Source of the DNA: Bradyrhizobium sp. CCBAU 51627 | Lineage (GTDB): Bacteria > Pseudomonadota > Alphaproteobacteria > Rhizobiales > Xanthobacteraceae | DNA length: 64,000 bases | Direction of reading: 5' to 3' | NCBI RefSeq assembly: GCF_028128765.1 | Contig: NZ_LBJG01000018.1 | Location: 84,499 to 148,498, forward strand | Shown here: positions 16,329 to 25,379 of the stretch, piece after piece | Position numbering within the stretch: position 1 is the stretch's first letter | Layout of the letters: the number at the start of each line of letters is the position of its first letter | Translations under genes and position numbers: made by a program | Notes under the pieces: generated by a model | Told to the model about the DNA's origin: nothing | Seen by the model: the letters and a program-made list of their open reading frames with translations, nothing else | Database searches by the model: none

Positions 16329-18584
16329 CTAAAACCGCTGCGAGACGCCGACATAGAATCCGCGGCGCGGTCCGTATTGCGGGGCGAACACGCCGATGCC
16401 GGAGCCGTCGCGGATCTGGTAGATCGTGTCGAACACATTGACCACGTCGAATCGCAGCGTCGTCGGCTTGTTCGGCGCCACGATGTTGAAATCGTGCGAC
16501 AGGCCGAGATTCACCTGCGTGTAGCCAGGCAGATGATCGGTGTTGGCAAAACCCGAGCGCAGGCCGCTACCATAGATCATCGACACGCTGTAGCGCGTGC
16601 CCCCCCAGAGATAGGAGGCGCCGGCCGACCCTGACAGCATCTGCGCGTGGTCGGTGTAGATGTAATGCCCCGCGATATAGGCGAGCTCGTCCGCACCGAA
16701 CAGGTACTGGTTCGAGATCACGTCGGTCGCGATCTGCTTGGCCCAGGCGAGGTTGGCATAGGCGCTGAAATTGCCGTTGCGATAGGTCGATTTCAGCTCG
16801 ACGCCGACATTCTCGCCGCGATCGTAGTTGAAGCCGCTCAGCACATAGGCTGCGCCGAACTGGCCGTCGTCGAGCAGGTCGCGCGCCTTCTTGTAGTAGG
16901 CGTCGGCGCCGACCTCGAGACCGGGGATCGCATGGATCTTCTGCGTCACGCCGACGTCGAACACGTGCGAGCGTTCGGGAAGCACCGGGCTGCTCTGTCC
17001 GACTGCAGGCGTCTGCGTGTTAACAGGCGCGCCGGGCGGCGTCACCAGCGCGAGATTGACGGGGGCTGCGATCACCTGCGAGGGCGGGGTGAAGTTGCGC
17101 GCATAGCCGGCGTGGAACGTGGTGCCGTCGAACGGCTTCCAGGTCAGGCTGACACGCGGGCTGAGCTGGTTCGCATCGACATATTGATACATCTGGTCGA
17201 AGCGCAGGCCGGCGTTCAGGGTGAGATTGTTGGTGATCTTCCATTCGTCCTGGACATAGGTCCCGGCCAGCCAGCCGGTCTTGGCATTGGAGTCGAATAC
17301 AGAGAACGGCGCGTCGATCGTACCCCCTGCCGGGTCCAGCGGCAGCACCGTCGTCCCGCTGTTGACCAGCGTTCGCTCCGCGCTCACCGACAGGCCGAAG
17401 CGCAGCGTGTGCGCATAGCCGATCCGCCAGGCGGTGTCCTGCTGGATGCCGTTGACCACGCTCTGGCGATAGACGTCCGAGGACACGCCGTTGAACACGA
17501 GGTCGCCGATCGGATCAGGATAGAAATGCAGCAGGCTGGTGCGGTTGAAGTAGGAGGTCTGCGTGTCGAACTCGCCGTTCGAGGTCTGGTAGGAGACGAC
17601 GTTGAACTGGTTGAACTCGTTCTGGTGCTCGTTGAGCCTGGAGGAATCGAAATTCGAGACGCCGAAGGCCGTGAAGGCGGGCGTCTGGCCGGGATTGTTC
17701 GGGATCTGGAACGTCGCATTCGAGACGCCGCTCATGAAGGTGAGACGGCTAGTCGGATCGATCATCGTCGAGAGATAGAGAAAGCCCTTCTCCTGGTTGG
17801 TGCGATCGTGAATCGCATTGACCGAAGGCGTCGGGTTCTCGATGCCGAGATTGTTCTGGAGAAAGCGGCCCGACAGGAAATACTGCGTCTGCCCTGCAGT
17901 GCCGCCATATTCCACATTGGTCGAGATGGTGCCGTTGCTGCCGCCATAGACGCCGACCACGCCGGAATTGTTGAAGGCGTCGGCCTTGGTGGAGATGTCG
18001 AGCACGCCGGCCGTGCGCAGGCCGTATTGCGCCGGCAATGCGCCGGTGAGCAGGCTGAGGCTGCCCACGATCCCGGTGTCGAGGATCTGCCCGAACGCAC
18101 CGACGCCGTCGGGCAGCATGACGCCGTTGATGCGATATTGCAGATTGGCGTGCTCGTTGCGGACATGCAGGTCGCCGCTCGCCGCCGAATCCTGGGTGAC
18201 GCCGGGGAATTGCAGCAGCACCTTGTCCAGCGAGGCATTGCTCCCCTGAGGCAGCGCCTCGATGGCCTGGCGCGTGAGCGTGTGAGCCGTAGCCCCGCCG
18301 GGCGGCAGAATGCTCTGGCGCGCCGTGTCGAACCGCTCGCCCTGGCCCTCGACGGCGGCGGGCGCCTCGGTCTGCGGCCGCGCCTGCGGCGTGGCCCGGC
18401 GCCTGTCGACCGCGACACGAACCTTGGGACGGCGCGGCGCTTGCGTCTGCTTGGGTGCTTCGACTTCGACGCTAGGCAGCGTCGTGACGGGGGCCGTGGT
18501 CTGCGCCATGGCGCTGCCGCCGGATTGAAACAGTGTGAGTACGGCGAGGCTCGCGCTCGCCAATATTGCCTTTGAAGACACCAT
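16329..18584 (-). CDS. TonB-dependent outer-membrane receptor, candidate zinc/metal uptake receptor
   Basis: 751 residues: signal peptide (about residues 1-27, ending AMAQ), a basic low-complexity linker rich in Pro and Arg, a plug domain (about 95-205, with LTRQAIEALPQG, VRNEHANLQYRINGVMLP, LSLLTGALPAQYGLRTAG) and a 22-strand-type beta-barrel ending in the aromatic Phe expected of outer-membrane proteins (GVSQRF). It would import a scarce ligand using TonB energy. The DUF2946 gene directly upstream on the same strand, with a Zur-box-like palindrome in front of both, points to a metal or metallophore as ligand, but the receptor loops themselves are not notably His-rich. A small organic ligand remains possible. 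Confidence 0.88.
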   Translation of the reverse strand: MVSSKAILASASLAVLTLFQSGGSAMAQTTAPVTTLPSVEVEAPKQTQAPRRPKVRVAVDRRRATPQARPQTEAPAAVEGQGERFDTARQSILPPGGATAHTLTRQAIEALPQGSNASLDKVLLQFPGVTQDSAASGDLHVRNEHANLQYRINGVMLPDGVGAFGQILDTGIVGSLSLLTGALPAQYGLRTAGVLDISTKADAFNNSGVVGVYGGSNGTISTNVEYGGTAGQTQYFLSGRFLQNNLGIENPTPSVNAIHDRTNQEKGFLYLSTMIDPTSRLTFMSGVSNATFQIPNNPGQTPAFTAFGVSNFDSSRLNEHQNEFNQFNVVSYQTSNGEFDTQTSYFNRTSLLHFYPDPIGDLVFNGVSSDVYRQSVVNGIQQDTAWRIGYAHTLRFGLSVSAERTLVNSGTTVLPLDPAGGTIDAPFSVFDSNAKTGWLAGTYVQDEWKITNNLTLNAGLRFDQMYQYVDANQLSPRVSLTWKPFDGTTFHAGYARNFTPPSQVIAAPVNLALVTPPGAPVNTQTPAVGQSSPVLPERSHVFDVGVTQKIHAIPGLEVGADAYYKKARDLLDDGQFGAAYVLSGFNYDRGENVGVELKSTYRNGNFSAYANLAWAKQIATDVISNQYLFGADELAYIAGHYIYTDHAQMLSGSAGASYLWGGTRYSVSMIYGSGLRSGFANTDHLPGYTQVNLGLSHDFNIVAPNKPTTLRFDVVNVFDTIYQIRDGSGIGVFAPQYGPRRGFYVGVSQRF

Positions 18585-18730
18585 TGTCCTGATTTCCGAT
18601 CGCGCACCGCTGCGCTCGTTCAGAGCACTCGCATGCGGCGCGCGCCGTCGACACGCGACGGGTCATGTTCGATAGCCTTGCGGTGTCGGCTTGGACGACC
18701 GACGCCGAAGGCAAGCTCAATCGATGGAAA

Positions 18731-19141
18731 TCAGGAGGCGGGAGGCGCGCGTGGCTGGAACGCGTGGTTTGCCGATTCCAGATGGATGAATTCGGCGTCG
18801 GTGGTGCGGTAGAGCAGCTCGACCGCCTGCGGCAAGTGCAGCAGAGGCGGCGTCGCGAACACGACCGTGCCGGCCATCGCGACCAATGCGCAGATCGCGC
18901 AATTGTCGTCGCCCGGCTGTTCGCGGTCGGGGGTTGTCGGTGACTGCTTCTGGACCGCCGCACTATCGGGCGACGCGATCGACTTGGCAGTCCCGTTGGC
19001 GCCGTCGGCCAGTTGGGACTGCGCGAGCGGCGCGGCCTGTGCGAACCAGTGGCTGTGGCCGAACGTCAGCGCGAACTGCACCAGCATCGCGAACAACGCG
19101 AGCCGGGCGCCGTGCCTGATTTTCGACCGAAACCACTTCAT
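18731..19141 (-). CDS. DUF2946-like small exported protein with CAIC motif
   Basis: About 136 residues. After a basic start there is one hydrophobic segment (ARLALFAMLVQFALTFGHSHWF), then a variable linker and the block DDNCAICALVAMAGTVVFATPPLLHLPQ, which is the Cys-x-x-Cys plus hydrophobic pattern of DUF2946 proteins that often accompany metal-related TonB receptors. GHSH and the two Cys could bind metal. I use the ATG at 19141; an ATG at 19162 is possible, and a longer frame starting at 19204 would run through the palindromic operator and is unlikely. It is the first gene of a probable two-gene unit with the receptor (146 bp downstream). Confidence 0.65.
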   Translation of the reverse strand: MKWFRSKIRHGARLALFAMLVQFALTFGHSHWFAQAAPLAQSQLADGANGTAKSIASPDSAAVQKQSPTTPDREQPGDDNCAICALVAMAGTVVFATPPLLHLPQAVELLYRTTDAEFIHLESANHAFQPRAPPAS

Positions 19142-19184
19142 CTGTAAAACGACACCCCGCATTGCGAGACGCCAACCGGGCGCC

Positions 19185-19207
19185 GCGATGTTATATTGTA
19201 ACATCGC
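19185..19207. promoter_or_regulatory. Zur-box-like palindrome upstream of DUF2946-TonB receptor
   Basis: A perfect inverted repeat with 9-bp arms GCGATGTTA and TAACATCGC separated by 5 bp. The core TGTTA-N5-TAACA has the same arms and spacing as the Zur-box consensus TGTTATAATATAACA. It lies 44 bp upstream of the ATG at 19141. Zur control is inference from this match and the neighbouring genes. Confidence 0.6.
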
Positions 19208-19376
19208 GCGAGAGGCTCGTGGATGTCAACCGCGGGCGGAGCGGTGCGCGCAGGCGGCCGGGCTGATGTGTCGTTCCGGCAACGCGATCAGGTTCGATGC
19301 AGCACCGAGGGAGGTGCGCTCCCGCTCCCGCTTTCAAGCGCGAGAGGCCGAGCAAGACTCATCCTCTCGTCGCGCC

Positions 19377-21440
19377 TCATCGCCCCTCTCGCACCCAGGT
19401 CGCGGCAAACGCGCCGAGCAGCAGCAACAGCCCGACCAGGCCGGCGAAGATCGGCAGCACGCCGACGCCCTTCACGACGCTGGCGTCGCGCATCCGCACG
19501 CCCATCCAGCCGTCGCCGGCAAAGACGCTGGTCGAGCGCACCGGCACGATGCGCGGCAGCTCGACGCTGGAGCCATCCGCGATCCGCACGGAATTGCCGC
19601 CGGTCGCCTGCGTCAGCGGCCTCAAGGTCTCGGTGGTGGAGGTGACTTCCGAAAACTCCTTCGGATTGGTCGGGCCGACATTGATCAGCGCCTTCAGCGT
19701 GCCATCGGTCGCCTGCCACAGGCCGAGTTCATTGGCCGGCAGGCTGGCGCGCCACTCGCCGGGATCGCCGGGGCTGAGCGTGAGATCGTGCGAGACGCCG
19801 GAGGGCGAAGTCACGCTCACCGGCTGCACGCTGTCGCCCATGGTCTGGCGCACCACCACGAGGTCCTTGCCCTGCACCTGCATCCGCAGCGCTTCCTCGT
19901 CGAGGTCCGGCTGCTTCATCAGCCAGTGCGACATCCGCCTGAGCAGATCGAGATGCGGACCACCGCCCTCATAGCCACGCGCCCACAGCCAGATGTGGTC
20001 GGACAGCAGCAGCGCGACGCGGCCCTCGCCGAAGCGCGACAGGAACAACAGCGGCTTGCCGTCCGCGCCCGTCATGACGGGCGGGTTGACCGAATTGCGG
20101 GTGTCTACGGTGCGGAAGAAGCGGCTCCAATGCGGTGGCTCGAACGCCGCGCCCTCCAGCCCGCGTGTCACGGGATGGCGTTTGCCGATGTCGGAGAGAT
20201 GCGCATAAAAGGGCTTCTCGGTCACGCCGACCGGCTCGGCCGGCAGCACCGTGTCGAGCGGCGTGCGCCAGATGCTGGTGTTCGAGGCGTAGTCGGGACC
20301 AGCCGACACCAGCACGGCGCCGCCCGAGCGCACATAGCGCGCGATATTGTCGAAATAGGCGGTCGGCAGCACGCCCTGACGCGCGTAGCGGTCGAAGATG
20401 ATCAGCTGGAATTCATTGATGTGCTGCTGGAACAGCTCACGGGTCGGAAACGCGATCAGTGAGAGCTCGTTGATCGGCGTGCCGTCCTGCTTCTCAGGCG
20501 GCCTCAGAATCGTAAAATGCACGAGATCGACGCTGGCGTCCGATTTGAGCAGGTTGCGCCAGGTGCGCTCGCCGGAATGCGGCTCGCCCGACACCAGCAG
20601 CACGCGGAGCTTGTCGCGCACGCCGTCGATGGCGACCACGGCGCGGTTGTTCACCGGGGTCAATTCTCTTTCGAGCGGCGAGGCCTCGATCTCGACGATG
20701 TTCGGCCCGGCATGCTTGATCTCGACCTCGACACTTGCGCTCTGGCCGCTCGAGAGCGTGCGCTCGTTGATGACCTCGCCGTCGCGGCGGACCGTGATCT
20801 TGGCGCGCTCGCCGGTGACGCCCTGATCGTCGAGCTTGTAGCTGATGGTCTGGGTCTGGCCGACGATGCCGAAGCGCGGCGCCGCGGTGATGGCGATGCG
20901 GCGATCGCGCTCGTCCTTCTGGCCGGTGATCAGGGCCTGCACCGGGGCCTGGAAGCCGAGCGCGGCGGCGTTGGCCGGAATATCGTGCACACGGCCGTCG
21001 GTGATCAGGAACGCACCGGCGACGCGGTCGACCGGCACGTCCGACAGCGCCGAGGCCAGCGCGCCGAACAGCTTCGTGCCGTCGGTCTCGCCGTCGGCCT
21101 GTCCGGCCTCGATGACGCGCACCTCCAGCCCCTTGATCTTCTTCAAAGTATCGACCAGCGCCTCCTTCGCCTTCGCGGCTTCCTGGTTGCGCTTGCCGAA
21201 ATTCTGGCTCGGGCTCTTGTCGACGACGACGGCGGCGACCGAGGTGAGGGGATCGCGGTCCTCACGTGTGAAGGAGGGATTGGCGAGCGCCAGCAGGAAC
21301 AGCGCCAGCGCAGCGACGCGCACGGCCGCGCCGCGCGCCCGCGCCACCAACAGCACGATCGCGATGATCACGATCGCAGCGAGCGCAATCCACAGGACAA
21401 TCGCCGGGACAAGCGGCGTGAACGCGATGCCGTAGTTCAT
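19377..21440 (-). CDS. Large membrane protein with vWA-like and class-I-glutamine-amidotransferase-like regions
   Basis: 687 residues. Two transmembrane helices near the N-terminus (about 11-33 and 38-56) lead to a vWA-like region (VAAVVVDKSPSQNF, FLITDGRVHDIP), an Ig-like stretch, then a region of amidotransferase/ThuA-like fold (LRVLLVSGEPHSGERTWRNLL, LIIFDRYARQGVLP, YVRSGGAVLVSAGPDYA), and a final transmembrane helix near 660-680 with a short basic end. The vWA metal site is incomplete (DKS rather than DxSxS). It is the last gene of the MoxR-DUF58-DUF4159 operon, separated from the preceding gene by a repeat element. The operon type is common in alphaproteobacteria and its role is not established; envelope protein assembly or quality control is a guess. 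Confidence 0.75.
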   Translation of the reverse strand: MNYGIAFTPLVPAIVLWIALAAIVIIAIVLLVARARGAAVRVAALALFLLALANPSFTREDRDPLTSVAAVVVDKSPSQNFGKRNQEAAKAKEALVDTLKKIKGLEVRVIEAGQADGETDGTKLFGALASALSDVPVDRVAGAFLITDGRVHDIPANAAALGFQAPVQALITGQKDERDRRIAITAAPRFGIVGQTQTISYKLDDQGVTGERAKITVRRDGEVINERTLSSGQSASVEVEIKHAGPNIVEIEASPLERELTPVNNRAVVAIDGVRDKLRVLLVSGEPHSGERTWRNLLKSDASVDLVHFTILRPPEKQDGTPINELSLIAFPTRELFQQHINEFQLIIFDRYARQGVLPTAYFDNIARYVRSGGAVLVSAGPDYASNTSIWRTPLDTVLPAEPVGVTEKPFYAHLSDIGKRHPVTRGLEGAAFEPPHWSRFFRTVDTRNSVNPPVMTGADGKPLLFLSRFGEGRVALLLSDHIWLWARGYEGGGPHLDLLRRMSHWLMKQPDLDEEALRMQVQGKDLVVVRQTMGDSVQPVSVTSPSGVSHDLTLSPGDPGEWRASLPANELGLWQATDGTLKALINVGPTNPKEFSEVTSTTETLRPLTQATGGNSVRIADGSSVELPRIVPVRSTSVFAGDGWMGVRMRDASVVKGVGVLPIFAGLVGLLLLLGAFAATWVREGR

Positions 21441-21455
21441 GGCGTCACTCTCTCG

Positions 21456-21597
21456 GCGTCGTCATGCCCGGCGATAGCAGTCTGCTTTACGCAGACTGCG
21501 TAAACGTGTCTGCGCTGCCGGGCATCCACGTTCTCCATGCCGCGAGGCAGGGCGTGGATGGCCGGGATAAACCCGGCCATGACGGCTTCATTTGGGT
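21456..21597. repeat. Intergenic palindromic repeats inside the MoxR operon
   Basis: The 181-bp gap contains GTCATGCCCGG ... CCGGGCATCCACG and CGTGGATGGCCGGG ... CCGGCCATGACGG as nested inverted arms, plus a small hairpin AGTCTGC / GCAGACT (21478-21500). It is a dispersed-repeat insertion between two genes that read in the same direction. Confidence 0.65.
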
Positions 21598-21621
21598 GGG
21601 CATCCAAATTCAAAACCCGCA

Positions 21622-24435
21622 TCATTGCCCCAGCCGTTCGATCAGGGCCGGTGCGTGCACCTGGTCGGCCTTGTAGTTGCCGGTGAGCGTATACATCACG
21701 ATGTTGACGCCGGCGCGGTAGGCGAATTCGCGCTGGCGCGGCTCGCCCGGCGTGAGCGGCAGCATCGGCTGGCCGTCCGGACGGAGCGCCCAGGCACCCG
21801 CAAGGTCGTTGGAAGTGATGATGATTGGCGAGACGCCGTCGCCGCCGCGCGCGGGACGCTGTGCGCTCTCGTCGTCGTCCTCGCGCGGCAGCGCTTCGAC
21901 CCAGGTCTGGCCCGAATTGAACCGGCCGGGGAAGTCGCGCAGCAGATAGAAGGTCTTGGTCAGCACATGCTCGCGCGGCACCGGCTCGAGCTCGGGCACG
22001 TCGAGCGAGGACAGGATATCGCGCAGGGTCTGCATGCCTGGCGTCTGCGAGGCCCCATCGTCGCCGGGCGGCGCCTCGATCGCGTCGCGGGTGTCGAAGA
22101 TCACGGTGCCGCCCTGCTTCATATAGGCGTCGATCTTGTTGATGGCGTCCTGCGGCGGTTTCGGCTGGCCCGGCACGATCGGCCAGTAGATCAGCGGGAA
22201 GAAGGCGAGCTCGTCACGGGAGGGATCGACGCCGACGGGATCGCCGGCCTCGAGCGCGGTGCGCTGCGCCAGGAACAGCGTCAGGCCGGACATGCCGGCC
22301 TTGACGATGGAATCGACATCGGCATTGCCCGTGATGACGTAGGCGAGGCGGGTCTGCGAGGTCGACTTCATCGCGAACTCGTCGGCAGCGCTGTCGGCTC
22401 GCGCCGGCGTCGGCGAGAGAGCCGCGACGCCTGCGAGGGCGAGCCCGAGCAGGATCATCGCGGCTGCGGCGCGGCGGCGCAGCAGCGCCGCGAGGCCACC
22501 GCCGAGCAGCGCGACGATGACGGCATCGACCAGGAACAGCGCGAGCGAGGTCGACAACAGCCAGCCGCGCAAGTCGCGCGGCTCGGCATTGGTGTAGGTG
22601 GCGTGCCGGGCGCGCAGGCTCGAGGTGTTGAGGGCTGCGATGCGGTCGGCGTTGGCGAGCGTGTTCACGGCAAGCGGTCCTTCTGCCGGACCGTAGAAGC
22701 CGGGCGGATGGTCCGGCGTGGCGCGGTCGCGATAATCAGCCGTCAGCGGCTTGGCGGTGGCGGGCGGTGGCGCGAAGGCGCCGAAGCCGTCGAGCATGTG
22801 CAGCGGTGCCAGCGTCTCCGTGCTGGCTTCAGCGGCAACGCCGGCGCCGGGCTTGGCGGTGTAGCCGGACATCTCGACGACACGCCTCAGCATTTCCACG
22901 AAGGTGCCGGACATCGGCAAATCCGACCAGCGCATGTCGGCGCTGACATGGAACAGGCTGACGATGCCCTTGCCGCGATGCTCGCCGGTGACGAGCGGCG
23001 TGCCGTCTTCGAGCGAAGCCCAGCTCTTGGTGGCGAGCACTGCATCGGGCTCGGCCAGGACCTGCCGGCTCACGGTAACGTCCTTGGGAACGGCGACGCC
23101 GGCAAACGGACCGTCAGCGGCGAAGCTGGCGAGATGCTGCGGCTTCTCCCAGGTCAGGCTGCCGCCGAGCGTGCGGCCGCCCTTGCGCAGCTTGACCGGC
23201 ACGAGATCGTCTTCGGCCTGCGCCAGCCGGGGGCCCGCGAACCGCACCAGCACGCCGCCCTGGTCGATCCAGGCGTTGAGGCGCTCGCGCAGTTCGGGCG
23301 CGACGGTGCCGACGTCGGCGAGGATGATCATCGGCAGTTTCTGGTCCAAGAATTGGGTGATGCCCTGCTGCGGCGAGCCCTTGTCGGCGAGCCGCACGTC
23401 GGCGAACGGCGCCAGCGCGCGCGTGAGGTAGAAGGTCGGCGCCAGCAGCGGCTGCGCGGTCTCGCTGGTCGAGCCCGAGACGATGCCGATGGCGCGGCGG
23501 CGCCAGCGCTTGTCGAGCAGTTGCACCGCGCCGGCTGAACGCTCGCCTGAAATCTCGAGCCTGGAGATGTCGTTGCGCAGCTCGACCGGCAGGTCGAACG
23601 CCGCCTCGGTTTCCTTGTCCTGCGGTCCGAAGGTGAAACGTGCCTCGCCAATCGGTGAGGCCTTCTGGTCGAGCGCCCGCACGGTGCCGGTGGCAATGCC
23701 GCTGTCGGTGCGCAGCACCTTCACCGTCATCTTCGCAGCCGCGTTCTCCGCCGCGACCAGCGCCAGCGGGGAGGAGGTGCCGCCTTCGAACACCGTCAAG
23801 CTGCGATCCCCTAAGGTCTTGCCGAGCCCAGCCACGAACTCTTCGCCGCGGCCGGTGTCGACGCCGTCAGACAGCCAGGCGATCTCGCAATCGCCGGTTG
23901 CTTTCAGGAAACGATCGATCGCGGCGAGGGTTTCAACGCGCTCGATCGAATAGGGTTTTGGCACGATCTGCCGCAGCGCAACGCGCGCCGCACCGGCCGG
24001 CATCAGCGTGATGTCGCGGTTCGGCTCGGATAGCGGCACCAGCGCGATGCCGCGGCGGTCGTTCTCGGCGTTCGCGATCAGCTCGTCGGCGGCCCGGATC
24101 CGGGTGTCCCAGTTCGAGGCCGCGCTCCAGCCGTCGTCGAACATGATCATCAACGGCGCCTTGCTGGCGGCAAGGCCCGTTTGCGGATTCCAGATCGGGC
24201 CGGCGGCGGCGAATATCACCAGCGCCGCGGCGAGCAGACGCAATGCGGTCAGCCACCAGGGCGTCCGCGACGGAGTCTCTTCCCTTGGCGCGATCTCGAA
24301 CAGCAGGCGCGTCGGCGGAAACTCGACGCGGCGCGGCCGCGGCGGCATGACGCGGAGCAGCCACCATAGTACCGGAAGGCTGACAAGGCCGATCAGCAGC
24401 AGCGGTTCGGTGAAAGCGAGCGGCAATCCCATCAT
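21622..24435 (-). CDS. BatA-domain / DUF4159 membrane protein
   Basis: 937 residues. The N-terminus is a BatA-type two-helix membrane region (PLLLIGLVSLPVLWWLLRVMPP with the following RRVEFPPTRLL, then LTALRLLAAALVIFAAAGP), after which a vWA-like domain begins (MIMFDDGWSA, in place of the usual DxSxS). A long middle region includes an amidotransferase-like fold (LPMIILADVGTV, WIDQGGVLVRFAGPRLAQ). Hydrophobic segments near residues 640-690 precede the C-terminal DUF4159 domain (about 705-925; TRLAYVITGNADVDS, GGTVIFDTRDA, TFYLLRDFPGRF, NVVMYTLTGNYKADQ-type end). It overlaps the DUF58 gene by 4 nt. Proteins of this layout occur with MoxR AAA+ ATPases; a co-factor for MoxR-driven protein remodelling is inference. 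Confidence 0.8.
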   Translation of the reverse strand: MMGLPLAFTEPLLLIGLVSLPVLWWLLRVMPPRPRRVEFPPTRLLFEIAPREETPSRTPWWLTALRLLAAALVIFAAAGPIWNPQTGLAASKAPLMIMFDDGWSAASNWDTRIRAADELIANAENDRRGIALVPLSEPNRDITLMPAGAARVALRQIVPKPYSIERVETLAAIDRFLKATGDCEIAWLSDGVDTGRGEEFVAGLGKTLGDRSLTVFEGGTSSPLALVAAENAAAKMTVKVLRTDSGIATGTVRALDQKASPIGEARFTFGPQDKETEAAFDLPVELRNDISRLEISGERSAGAVQLLDKRWRRRAIGIVSGSTSETAQPLLAPTFYLTRALAPFADVRLADKGSPQQGITQFLDQKLPMIILADVGTVAPELRERLNAWIDQGGVLVRFAGPRLAQAEDDLVPVKLRKGGRTLGGSLTWEKPQHLASFAADGPFAGVAVPKDVTVSRQVLAEPDAVLATKSWASLEDGTPLVTGEHRGKGIVSLFHVSADMRWSDLPMSGTFVEMLRRVVEMSGYTAKPGAGVAAEASTETLAPLHMLDGFGAFAPPPATAKPLTADYRDRATPDHPPGFYGPAEGPLAVNTLANADRIAALNTSSLRARHATYTNAEPRDLRGWLLSTSLALFLVDAVIVALLGGGLAALLRRRAAAAMILLGLALAGVAALSPTPARADSAADEFAMKSTSQTRLAYVITGNADVDSIVKAGMSGLTLFLAQRTALEAGDPVGVDPSRDELAFFPLIYWPIVPGQPKPPQDAINKIDAYMKQGGTVIFDTRDAIEAPPGDDGASQTPGMQTLRDILSSLDVPELEPVPREHVLTKTFYLLRDFPGRFNSGQTWVEALPREDDDESAQRPARGGDGVSPIIITSNDLAGAWALRPDGQPMLPLTPGEPRQREFAYRAGVNIVMYTLTGNYKADQVHAPALIERLGQ

Positions 24436-25379
24436 GCGGCCGGCCCCGCCTTGATCGAGGTGGTGCGGGCGCCCGACTTGCTCACCTGCATGCCGGCATG
24501 GAGGAACAGCAAGAGCTCGGCGGCGGAACGGTCGGTCGCATGCGTCGTGAACAGCCAGTCGAGCTTGTTGGTCTCGGCGCGGATCTGGTCGCGGTGCAGC
24601 GCAAGCCGCGCGGTGTAATCCTGCGCCCAGCTTTCGGCGCGGCCGGCGGTGATCACGCCAAAGCCTTCCGGCTCGACGAATTCGACGCGGCCCGAATAAG
24701 GAAAGCTCTCTTCGGCGGGATCGACGACCTGCACCAGCGTGCCATGCGCGCCGGAGCCGGACAGGCCTGCGAGCGTCGCTCTGATCTCCGCGATCGGCGA
24801 CCAGAAATCGGACAGCACGATGATCTCGGCCAGCGCCGCCGGCACGAAGGACGGCGGCAGGTTCAGCCTGATGGCATCATCATGCAGCATCGCCTGCGCC
24901 ATCTTGTCGATCACGCTGCGGCTCGCGGTCGGCGCCATCAATCCGGGAATGCCGACGCGCTCGCCGCCCGCCACCAGCAGCTCGGCCAGCGCAAAGGCGA
25001 CGATCAGTGTGCGCTCCAGCTTCGACTCGCGCGCGGTCTTCGAGGCGAAGGCCATCGACGGCGAGCGGTCGGGCCAGATCCAGACCGTGTGCGAGGCCTC
25101 CCATTCGAGCTCGCGAACATAGAGATGGTCGTCGCGCGCCGATCTCCGCCAGTCGACATTCTGCGACGGCTCGCCCGAGACGAAGCGGCGGTATTGCCAG
25201 AAATTCTCGCCGGAACCGGCGCGGCGACGGCCGTGCAATCCGTGGATGACGTTGGCGGCGATACGGCGGGCCTCGAGCACCAGGCGCGGCAAGGAAGCTG
25301 CGAGCGTGCGGCTTTCGCCATCGGCACGTCGGATCGCGATGATCTCCTTCGCCGTGTGCCCGTTCTCTGCTGCCATCAA
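24432..25379 (-). CDS. DUF58 domain protein
   Basis: 315 residues with the DUF58 hallmark in the [12 protein letters not shown]...[20 protein letters not shown] region (family pattern R-x-Y-x-x-G-D-x-x-R-x-I-x-W-x-x-x-A) and a following vWA-like strand with [12 protein letters not shown], where D-x-S-x-S (DRSPS) is intact and could bind Mg2+. A second acidic site SDFWSP follows. DUF58 proteins are typical partners of MoxR AAA+ ATPases. The gene overlaps MoxR upstream and DUF4159 downstream by 4 nt each, so all are translationally coupled. Confidence 0.85.
   Translation of the reverse strand: MMAAENGHTAKEIIAIRRADGESRTLAASLPRLVLEARRIAANVIHGLHGRRRAGSGENFWQYRRFVSGEPSQNVDWRRSARDDHLYVRELEWEASHTVWIWPDRSPSMAFASKTARESKLERTLIVAFALAELLVAGGERVGIPGLMAPTASRSVIDKMAQAMLHDDAIRLNLPPSFVPAALAEIIVLSDFWSPIAEIRATLAGLSGSGAHGTLVQVVDPAEESFPYSGRVEFVEPEGFGVITAGRAESWAQDYTARLALHRDQIRAETNKLDWLFTTHATDRSAAELLLFLHAGMQVSKSGARTTSIKAGPAA

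Noticed and set aside
16647..18575. A 642-codon plus-strand frame across the TonB receptor
   Set aside because: Antisense shadow; the receptor on the minus strand has signal peptide, plug, barrel and terminal Phe.
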